Below, piece by piece: positions 8,123 to 16,700 of a stretch of 33,674 bases of DNA (position 1 is the stretch's first letter; each line of letters starts with the position of its first letter). The stretch lies in the IMG/VR virus record IMGVR_UViG_3300034257_000002, positions 1 through 33,674 of that record; one strand, 5' to 3'. The position numbers and the translations under genes were made by a program. A model generated the notes under the pieces. That model had not been told where the DNA came from. It saw only the letters and a list, made by a program, of their open reading frames with translations, and ran no database searches. Source of the stretch: a virus.

Positions 8123-8384
8123 TATAAGTACGAATGTGTACTTTCAACCCCCATCGACTCAAAGTATGGTGTACCCGTGTATCGTTTATGCTCGATCTTC
8201 TGGAAAAACCAAGTTTGCAAACAACGTACCTTATAACCACCACAAAGGTTATACTGTGACAGTTATCGCAAAGAGTCCGGATAGTGATATTCCAGACAAA
8301 GTTGCGGCGCTTCCAATGGCTGTCTTTAGTAGGTTTTTTGTGGCTAGTAATCTCAATCACTGGGCCTATACTTTATACTATTGA
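8085..8384 (+). CDS. Tail terminator / head-tail joining protein
   Basis: 99 residues: MGTRQNLHLLLLDISTNVYF, PPSTQSMVYPCIVYARSSGK, YTVTVIAKSPDSDIPDKVAA and FVASNLNHWAYTLYY. The PxMxYPxIVY strand and the D-S-(D/E)-I-P-D-K motif recur in minor tail/neck proteins between capsid and tube genes. They are thought to cap or terminate the tail tube (gpU/gp17-like fold). I chose ATG 8085 because GGGAGGTG at 8071-8078 is correctly spaced. The longer frame from 7920 has an unrelated N-terminal extension lying over the previous gene. It ends 14 bases before the tube gene. Confidence 0.65.
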   Translation: MGTRQNLHLLLLDISTNVYFQPPSTQSMVYPCIVYARSSGKTKFANNVPYNHHKGYTVTVIAKSPDSDIPDKVAALPMAVFSRFFVASNLNHWAYTLYY

Positions 8385-8398
8385 AGGAGGACATTTAA

Positions 8399-9286
8399 AT
8401 GTCTAAAATCATTTGGGACGCTATTGGCGAGAAACTTTTCGAGCTTGGCATCGATCGTGGTGTTTTGTATCCGCGGGATGTCAATGGCGCCTATCCTTTG
8501 GGCGTTGGCTGGAATGGTCTTACTGGAGTAACCGAGAGCCCCGGCGGTGCAGAACTTACTGATTTGTGGGCGGATAACCGGAAATACGCTTCTATGCGTG
8601 CTGCCGAAACGTTTGCTGCAACGATTGAGGCGTTTACCTATCCTGATGAATTCGCGGCGTGTGATGGATCCGCGGAACTTGCTGCTGGCGTAATGATTGG
8701 CCAACAGGGTCGTGATGTCTTTGGCTTCAGTTATCGTACCTTGATTGGTAACGATGTTGACGGCGCTGATGGAGAAGGCGGGTATATGCTGCATCTTGTG
8801 TATGGTGCGGAAGCCAATCCTTCTGAGAAGGCGTATGCCACAGTCAATGATTCTCCCGATGCGATCACCTTCTCTTGGGAAGTCGTTACAACTCCTGTTC
8901 CTGTTACCGGTCATAAACCGACCGCGTGCCTTACTATCAACTCAAATAAAGTCGGTGCTCCGGCATTGGCCGCACTTGAGGACATTCTCTATGGCGTTGA
9001 TGGAGTTGCCCCGCGTCTTCCGCTTCCCGATGAGGTTGCCAGTTTGATGCTTGGTGAGTCCGCAGCTCCTGTTACTGCTCCGACTTTCGTCGCAGCGACT
9101 GGCGTTCTTACTATCCCGACTAAGGTTGGTGTGGTCTATCAGATTGATGGTGTCACCATTCCTGCTGGACCGATGGCCGCCATTGATGGTGGTGTTTCTG
9201 TGCATCCTGTTGCCATTCCTGCTACAGGATACTATTTCCCGGCTGGTACGAACGACAATTGGGACTTCGTTAGCACCAAGCCTTAA
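8399..9286 (+). CDS. Major tail tube protein with C-terminal Ig-like domain
   Basis: 295 residues. Residues 1-225 are a tail-tube fold of the Gram-positive siphovirus type (GVLYPRDVNGAYPLGVGWNG, KYASMRAAETFAATIEAFTY, PDEFAACDGSAEL, and TFSWEVVTTPVPVTGHKPTA). These subunits stack around the tape measure to form the tail. Residues 228-295 are an added domain (PTFVAATGVLTIPTKVGVVY, then IPATGYYFPAGTNDNWDF) closely similar to the last domain of the capsid protein. The start, ATG 8399, follows GAAGGAGGAC. A strong hairpin lies 16 bases after the stop. Codon use is biased like the capsid gene, consistent with very high expression. Confidence 0.88.
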   Translation: MSKIIWDAIGEKLFELGIDRGVLYPRDVNGAYPLGVGWNGLTGVTESPGGAELTDLWADNRKYASMRAAETFAATIEAFTYPDEFAACDGSAELAAGVMIGQQGRDVFGFSYRTLIGNDVDGADGEGGYMLHLVYGAEANPSEKAYATVNDSPDAITFSWEVVTTPVPVTGHKPTACLTINSNKVGAPALAALEDILYGVDGVAPRLPLPDEVASLMLGESAAPVTAPTFVAATGVLTIPTKVGVVYQIDGVTIPAGPMAAIDGGVSVHPVAIPATGYYFPAGTNDNWDFVSTKP

Positions 9287-9302
9287 CCATTCCTGGTTGG
9301 TA

Positions 9303-9339
9303 ATTAGTGGAGCTCTCTATAGTAGGGGGCTCCACTAAT
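9303..9339 (+). other. Strong hairpin after the tail tube gene
   Basis: ATTAGTGGAGC (9303-9313) pairs perfectly over 11 bp with GCTCCACTAAT (9329-9339). The loop can extend the stem by four more pairs, two of them G-T, leaving 7 bases (9318-9324). No T-run follows; the next bases are CTCAAAATTG. It therefore does not look like a standard intrinsic terminator. It could slow or partly stop transcription or protect the upstream mRNA from 3' decay, so that the capsid and tube genes are made in excess over the downstream tail genes. That function is inferred. Confidence 0.75.
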
Positions 9340-9366
9340 CTCAAAATTGAAAGGAGACTAAGGGTC

Positions 9367-9777
9367 ATGCTTAAGAAAACGATTACCTACATGGATTATG
9401 ACGACACTGAACGTAAAGAGGACTTCTTCTTTAATCTCAACAAGGCAGAATTGACCGAGATGGAACTGCAGATTCCCGGTGGGATGCAGCGACTTCTTGA
9501 GAAGATCGTCGCAGAGAGAGACTCCAAGCGCATTATTGAGCTTTTCAAAGACATCATCTTGCGCTCATATGGCGAGAAGACCGCCGATGGTAAGCACTTT
9601 GTTAAGTCTAAAGAACTTACCGATGCGTTTACACAAACGAATGCCTACAGTGAACTTTTCATGGAACTGCTTAATGACGCGGGTGTGGCGTCCAAGTTTG
9701 TTGCTGGGATTCTTCCGTCAACTGAACCCCAAGATCATCTAAAACCGGCCGTAACGGTGGTTCCTAAGAACCCGTAA
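9367..9777 (+). CDS. Tail assembly chaperone 1 (gpG-like)
   Basis: 136 residues: MLKKTITYMDYDDTERKEDF, FFNLNKAELTEMELQIPGGM, KRIIELFKDIILRSYGEKTA, DGKHFVKSKELTDAFTQTNA, then YSELFMELLNDAG. This matches the first of the paired tail-assembly chaperones between tube and tape measure genes in Gram-positive siphoviruses. They bind the tape measure while the tube assembles and are absent from the finished virion. The start, ATG 9367, follows AAAGGAGAC; an upstream in-frame start at 9307 would overlap the hairpin at 9303-9339 and lacks a ribosome-binding site. The next gene starts 19 bases after this stop and has its own ribosome-binding site. Confidence 0.8.
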   Translation: MLKKTITYMDYDDTERKEDFFFNLNKAELTEMELQIPGGMQRLLEKIVAERDSKRIIELFKDIILRSYGEKTADGKHFVKSKELTDAFTQTNAYSELFMELLNDAGVASKFVAGILPSTEPQDHLKPAVTVVPKNP

Positions 9778-9796
9778 AAAGAATGGAGGTGAGAGA

Positions 9797-10336
9797 ATGC
9801 TTCAAGTAGTAATCCCCGAAAGTGAGTTTTATAATGAGGCCGAAGACCTTTTTATAACCACTAAAGAACAGGTTATCCAACTGGAGCATTCCCTTGTTTC
9901 CCTGTCCAAATGGGAATCAAAATGGAAGAAACCTTTCATCTCAAAAGAACGTCACACTTTCGAAGAGACGATAGACTATATTCGTTGTATGACAATGACG
10001 CAGAATGTTAACCCATTATGCTATAACGGAATTACTGATGAAATAGTTACTATAGTTGATGCGTATATTGACGATTCTATGACTGCCACATGGTTTAATA
10101 AGAAAAATCGTAGACCATCCAGTGAAGCGGTTACTGCTGAAATTATCTATTACTGGATGATTTCTTTAGATATTCCATTTGAGTGCCAAAAGTGGCATTT
10201 GAATAGACTATTAACTCTAATCCAGGTATGCAATGTTAAGAATGGTCCTGAGAATAAGATGGGTAAAAAAGAACTAATGTCTCGTAACCGTTCTCTTAAT
10301 GCTGCTCGAAAGCAAGGGCTGCATACTAGCGGATAG
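9797..10336 (+). CDS. Tail assembly chaperone 2 (gpT-like)
   Basis: 179 residues: MLQVVIPESEFYNEAEDLFI, TTKEQVIQLEHSLVSLSKWE, SKWKKPFISKERHTFEETID, YIRCMTMTQNVNP, then EIIYYWMISLDIPFECQKWH and LNRLLTLIQVCN. The family is regularly found as the second chaperone gene before the tape measure. In lambda-type phages this part is made by frameshifting. Here GGAGGTGA lies 7 bases before ATG 9797, so independent initiation is likely. The C-terminus (KMGKKELMSRNRSLNAARKQ) is basic. The protein is soluble and probably helical. Confidence 0.75.
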   Translation: MLQVVIPESEFYNEAEDLFITTKEQVIQLEHSLVSLSKWESKWKKPFISKERHTFEETIDYIRCMTMTQNVNPLCYNGITDEIVTIVDAYIDDSMTATWFNKKNRRPSSEAVTAEIIYYWMISLDIPFECQKWHLNRLLTLIQVCNVKNGPENKMGKKELMSRNRSLNAARKQGLHTSG

Positions 10337-10348
10337 AAGGAGTTACTA

Positions 10349-10729
10349 ATGATAACATTTAAACACAGAGGAAACTTTAATAAAACAAGGATTTTCTTTG
10401 TTCGTATGATCAAGGCTAAATACCTGAGTGTTCTAGAAAAGTATGGCCAATTAGGAGTCGAGGCTTTAGCGGCGGCTACTCCTATCGATTCTGGATTAAC
10501 AGCTGCTTCTTGGAGTTTTGAAATTGAGTATGGTGTCGATTCCACAACGATCAAATGGGCAAATAGTAATGTTGTTGGTGGTTGGGCGAATGTCGCCATT
10601 CTTCTTCAGTATGGACATGGGACTGGTACTGGAGGGTATGTTGAAGGAATCGACTATATTAATCCCGCATTGAAACCAATTTTTGATAAGTTAGCAGAAG
10701 ATGTATGGATGGAGGTGACTGGATCGTGA
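10349..10729 (+). CDS. Tail completion protein, HK97 gp10-like
   Basis: 126 residues: MITFKHRGNFNKTRIFFVRM, YLSVLEKYGQLGVEALAAAT, PIDSGLTAASWSFEIEY, then ILLQYGHGTGTGGYVEGIDY and INPALKPIFDKLAEDVW. The A-x-x-x-TP-x-D-x-G-x-x-A-x-x-W and YGHGTG-x-GG-x-(V/I) motifs mark the gp10-like family of tail completion proteins at the head-tail interface. Its position between the chaperones and the tape measure is unusual compared with HK97, where it lies before the tube gene, but is common in this phage type. The stop TGA overlaps the GTG start of the tape measure gene (GTGA, 10726-10729), which suggests coupled translation. Confidence 0.8.
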   Translation: MITFKHRGNFNKTRIFFVRMIKAKYLSVLEKYGQLGVEALAAATPIDSGLTAASWSFEIEYGVDSTTIKWANSNVVGGWANVAILLQYGHGTGTGGYVEGIDYINPALKPIFDKLAEDVWMEVTGS

Positions 10730-13700
10730 GCAGCATTGACGAACGTATTGTACAAATGCAATTTGATAATAAACAATTTGAGAATGGCATTAAGACAAGT
10801 ACTCAATCACTTAAAGATTTAGAGAAAAGTCTTGAGCTTAAGGATGCTGGAAAGAGTTTTCTAGCTCTTGAGAAAGCAAGTAAAGCGCTTAATTTTGACC
10901 ATCTTATGAATTCTGTCGATACTATCGCAAAAAGGTTCACCTCTCTCGGAATCATGGGGAAAGCCGTTCTTGAAGATATTGCTAGATCTGCGTATAATAC
11001 TGGTAAGCAGTTACTAAAGTCTCTCTCGGTAGATCAGCTTACTGAGGGATTTAGCAAATACGAAAAGAAGATTGCAAATGTTCAGGCCATAATGAATGCT
11101 ACCGGGAAATCTGTTGACGAAGTAAATGGGTATCTCGACGAGCTTCTATGGTTCTCAGATGAGACTAGTTTTGGCTTTACTGATATGACCCAAGCCTTGG
11201 CCGGAATGACTTCGGCTGGTGGTGATATAGCAACTGTTATACCGTTGATTACAGGTATGGCAACTGCTACTGCTTATGCCGGTAAAAGTGCTGCGGACTA
11301 TGGCTTAGCAATGCGTAACATTACCCAATCGTACCAAAAGGGATATTTAACTGGTATGGACTGGAAAAGCTTGGAGGGGGTTAGCGTTGCGAGCAAAGCT
11401 CTTAAACAAACTTTTATAGATACTGGCGTTGCTATGGGAAAAATCAAAAAGGGCGAAGTTACTCTCGAGAATTTTGTAGATACTTTAACAGATGATAAAT
11501 GGGCAGATAAATCAGTAATGGAAACTACCTTAACGTATTGGTCTGCTGTGTCTAGTGAGGCATATGATTTAGTAAAATCTGGAAAATTTAAGACTACAAA
11601 AGAAGCCATAGAATCCCTCGCTGCAAAGTATTCCGAACTCCAAATGAATGCTGTAAAATCTGCTCAGTCAGCAAAGACGTTTACAGAAGCTATTAAGGCA
11701 ACAAGAGACGCCGTAAGCACTGGCTGGATGAAATCTTATGAGATTATAGTTGGTAATCTAGTAGATGCAACCCAACTTTGGTCTAAGGTTACGGGCACAT
11801 TATGGGAAACGTTTGCTTCGGGTGCGGAAGCTCGTAACGAGATGATACAGGGATGGCGAGATCTTGGGGGAAGAAACAGCCTTATAACCGGTTTAGTAAA
11901 CTTGTACAATGCTTTAACCTCAATTGGAAAGATAATAAAGCATGCATGGGAAGTGATATTTCCTCCAGCTACAGCAGACAGTCTTTTCAATGTAACTAAG
12001 GGGTTCGAAGGTTTTACTAAAGGTATTCTAGATTGGTTATTTGCTATGAATGGCAGTACCACAAGGCTAGAGCAAATTGGTAAAATCTTTGAAGGGTTCT
12101 TTGGAATTTTAAGTATTGGCTGGAAAATTGTTAAAAGTGTATTTGGGGCTATTGGTAAGGCTATAGGATTTCTTCTTCCTGGTTCTGCTGTGGACAGTAT
12201 ACTCACTTTCTTTGCCAATGTCGGTGACGCGATTGGAAACTTTGCTAAGAATTTAGAAGTAAACGAAACTTTTATCGCAGTTTTCAAAGCGATTGGGGAC
12301 GCCCTTGGCTATGCCGTCGGATTTATAGGCGCTGTTATAGACGTAATTCCTGGATGGATTGCCTCGCTTAATGTGTTCTTTAAGTTCTTGTTTAAAGATA
12401 TTGGCGAGTCTAAGATTTGGGGTGGGATACTTACTGTAATACAAGAGACTTTCAATTTTCTTATCGGTTTTATACCAGCCGTTTTAAGCGCAATTCCGGG
12501 ATGGATCTCCTCACTTGGTGTATTCTTTAAATTTTTGTGGGGGGATATTTTCGGAGACAAATACGTAACTGGTACTAAAGGTGGCGGTGGAACTCCTCCT
12601 GTAGTCGATTTCTTTGCTCAGATAGTTACCTTCTTAAAAGGTATCGGAACATCACTTGGCGGCGAATGGGTTAAAAGATTCGACCAAATTAGTAAAATCT
12701 TTGAAGGATTCTTTGGAATTCTTAAGATTGGTTGGGAAGTTGTTAAAAACGTATTCAAATCCATTGGCGTCGCATTAAGTGCGCTTGGCGGGTCCATTGA
12801 ATCCGGTTCGATTTTCGATAGTATACTTGGTTTCTTTGCGGGGATTGGCACCTCGATCAGTGATTTTGCCAAGAATCTAAAGACAAACGAAACTTTTATC
12901 GCATTTTTCAAAGCGATCGGAGATGTCGTTGGGCCTATTGCTGCGGCACTTCCGGGGATTGCTAAGAGTATTTGGGAGTTCTTCAAAACTACGATCGCAT
13001 CAATCAGAGGTTCTGAGGTATTTAAGAAAGCTAAAAAGATATTTCTTGACTTTATCTCAGCTATTCCGACTATTATTGCTGCTATCTGGCAATTTGCTAA
13101 GGGTATCTATGTCTGGTTAACAACGTCCGAGCAAGTTAAAGGCTGGGTTAAAGCAATTACCGATTTCCTTGCTCCAGTTATTAATCTTTTAAAGGGCTGG
13201 GCCAAAACAGTTGGAACGGCTCTTCGTGGTCTCTTTGGGGCTAAGGGATTAGACACGACTAAGAGTTTCTGGCAGTTACTTAAGGAACAATTTGCCACAA
13301 AAGAGGGCGCCTCAGAGTTTATCGACAACGTGGTTGCCCTAGTAAAGAGTGTTTGGGCGTCAATAAAGGCCAAGGTTGTCGCTATATTTACTGGTAAGGG
13401 TGGCCCAGATACGTGGCTTAGACTAGCTTCTGGTGGTGCTACCGACTTTTCATTCACAGATAAAAAGAAGCCAGGTTTCTTTGCTGGCCTTTTCGGTTTC
13501 TTAGGAGAACTAGTGAAGTGGCTTGGTGCTAATTGGGGCTGGATAATTGCTGGTTTGGGTGCAGTGGCTCTTATTAAACTCGCATTCGCAGTTACAAGGG
13601 TTTTAGACATTTTCGGAGGTATTGCCGGGACTATAGTGAATTTCAAAGCCGCTGCGCCAATCATTGTCAAGAAGAATATTGGTGACACTTTCCTTAAAGT

Positions 13701-16700
13701 TGCTGGGGCGATAGGTATTATTGTCGCGGCGATATATTCGATAACTCTTATGGCGAAGGATTCGAATTTTGATAAAGCATTAATGGTTGTTGGCGGTATT
13801 GTTGCTGTATTAGCTGGATTAGTGGTATTAGACGCAGCAATCAATAAGGCAGCTGGCGCCGCGTCTTTAGTAAAGAAACCCAGTATGGGCGGCATTGGTA
13901 CTAGTATGCTTGCAATGGCCGGAGCAGTAATGCTCATTATTATGGCCGTACAGAAGATGAAGACTATTCTGGATTCTGTTAAAGGTAAGTTCTTAGAAGA
14001 GATGGGCCCTGCTTTGGTTGCCGTTGGTGCTATATTACTTGCACTCATTGTACTCTCTAAGATACCTGGCGGTGGGGGTATTAATGGTAACTGGAAGAGT
14101 ATTATAGCTACTGCTGCCGCTGTCTGGATTATCGTCCGTGCTCTTAAACCTATTATTGGTGTGGAGTGGGAAGATATTAAGAAAATGGGCGCCGTTCTTG
14201 GCGGAATAACTGTAGCAATCGGTGCTTTAATATTGATAAGTAAAATAGGTGGCGGTGGTAAAGGTAAGATTGCGGGTATTATAGGACTAGCTCTTGGTAT
14301 CGCGCTTCTTATTGAGGTATTAAGACCATTGGTACAATACAAAGATGAAGACCTTAAAAAGATGGGTTGGATTCTTGCAGGAGTTGTACTAGCCCTATCT
14401 ATATTTATCAAGTCAGCCAAAGGAATGACTTGGAAGAGTGCTGGCGCAAGTGTCCTTCTTATGATAGCTTTTGCTGGAATGATATACTTATTAAGTAAAG
14501 CTTTAGTTAGGATTAAAGAAGTAGACGAGAAAAAGATAAGCGCGTTCACTACTGGGCTAACAGCCTTTATGATTGGCTTTGGAATCTTCTTAAAAGCAAG
14601 TAAGAAAGCTGGTTTAAAGGGCGTTGGCGTCGCATTGTTAGCAATGGTCGGACTAATTGCGATTATTTCACTTGTCGCCATTGCGTTTAGTGCGCTAAGC
14701 AAAGATCAAGGGATTAAAGATTTCTTAAATGGCGGCGCAACATTCCTCGGTGAACTTGTTGGGAACTTTACAGGAGCAATGAAGGCGGCCGAGTTTAAAG
14801 GTTTCTCCGCAGGACTAGCGGGGTTCAAAGATCTTAAAATCGATCAGGCTGCTATACGCAACGCAACTGACGCTGGGAAAATACTTTCCGACTTTTCTGA
14901 AACTCTCCCAAAGAAGGGCGTGGTTCAACAGATACTCGATTGGCTTGGCGCGTCTAATTTAGCAGTCTTCTCAAGAGACATCGGGTTATTTGGCGAGGGG
15001 TTTGCTTCCTTTGCGGCGTCTATGGGAAAAGTAAAACTTTTGGATATTCCTCTTCTTGCTTTAAAAACGGGCGGGGCTATACTCATTGCGGAAGCCATGG
15101 GCGCATTCGATGCAGGTCTTGAGGGTGTTGGTACTTTTACTAGGATAGCCTCATTACTCGCGGGAAAAAGCATGAGCAACCTGGCTCTATTTTCAGAAGA
15201 CTTAGCGTCATTCGGTACCGCGTTTAATGCCTATGCTGTGTCTATGGATACATTAGCTGTTAACAAGGCACTAACTGCCGAAGAGTTGAAAACGAAGACT
15301 GACTTTGCATTGGATATTGCTGGGTCGATAGCGCTATTCTCAACAGGTCTTGACGAGGTTGGGTTAGTTACTTCGATAACTTCCTTGTTCTCTTGGATAG
15401 CTGGAATGAGCAGTACAAGTGGGCTTGGGTTACTTTCAAAAGATATGCCAGCTTTTGGTAAAGCGTTTGAGACGTATAATGATACTATGAGCAAAATGCC
15501 AGAAGTTGACGAGACACTACTAACTGGTAAAACAAAGGCCGCAATAGCAATTGCTCAGCAAATAGTCGATTTTAATGCTGGCGTAGAAGATCCTGGTGAC
15601 TTATCTAAGATTAGTACGTGGTTTACCACACAAAGTGCAACTAAATTAGGAATGTTTTCTAAAGACATGGCGGGTTTTGGTACAGGTTTTAACACTTTCG
15701 TTACGGCCATGACGCCAATACTAGAAAACATCACTCCATTATTGGGTGAGAAAACAACAGCAGCCATAGCAATTGCTCAACAATTAGTTAATTTTGAAGG
15801 TGGTATACCCACATATGAGCCTTTAACTAAGGTTACTACTTGGTTCACAGATGTACCGGCGACAGAACTAGCTCTTCTTTCTGCGGGAATAGCGGCATTT
15901 GGACCAGCTATGAACGCGTATGTTACTGCCATCGACCCAATAAAAGAAAAGCTTAACGGGGATTTGGAAGCCAAAACAAAAACTGCTATAGCTATAGCAA
16001 AGGCGATTTCTTTGTTCGAAACTGAGGATTTACCGCCGGTAGACTTGAATACCATAATCCCAGAATGGATACTTGGAACCAGTCCAATAGTTGAAAATGC
16101 TAAGGACATGGATGCTTTTGTAACTGGGTTTAATGAATTCGCTATTGGGATGGAAGGTATAGACGCAATCACCAATCTTAAAGGTTGGGAGGGTAAATCG
16201 GCATCAGCTATAGCCATTGCAAAATCTATATCAGACCTTGCAACTAATCTACCCCCAATAAGTGGTGACGAATTATTAAATAACTGGTTGCTTAATCCTG
16301 ACTATACAAAACGTTTTAATCGAGTAACAGAAAACTCGGCTAAGATGAGGGATTTCGCCATTGGGTTTAATGAATTTGCTACCGAAATGATGAAGCTAAC
16401 GGTTCCTGAAGGGTTCGCCACCCAGGTCGATGTGGCAGTGGGATCAGCTAATAAAGTTGGCGACGCTATAGCTAGTCTGTCTGTTGGCATAACACCCGAA
16501 AAGGTTCAAGTTTTAAAAGCTGCACTTTCTGAACTTTCTATAGCATTCGCAACTAGTTTCTATACTGGAGTCCCATTAGGAATTCAAAATGGAACCGATC
16601 TGGTATTAGAACAAGTACGACTTGTGTTGGCCGCCAGTGTTCTTACGGCGGATTCTTTTGCTGGATCGGAGGGCAGTGAGGGTGGAGAAACCTTCTTTAA

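Noticed and set aside
9755-9799. Programmed frameshift joining the two tail chaperones
   Set aside because: The second gene has a strong ribosome-binding site 7 bases before its own ATG, the shared open stretch is only about 20 bases before the first stop, and no clear slippery heptamer is present. A rare shift cannot be excluded.
13107-14702. Long open frame on the minus strand (531 codons)
   Set aside because: It lies wholly antisense to the tape measure gene, is low-complexity (Ile/Ala/Pro/Thr), and has no ribosome-binding site or promoter; it results from codon bias of the real gene.
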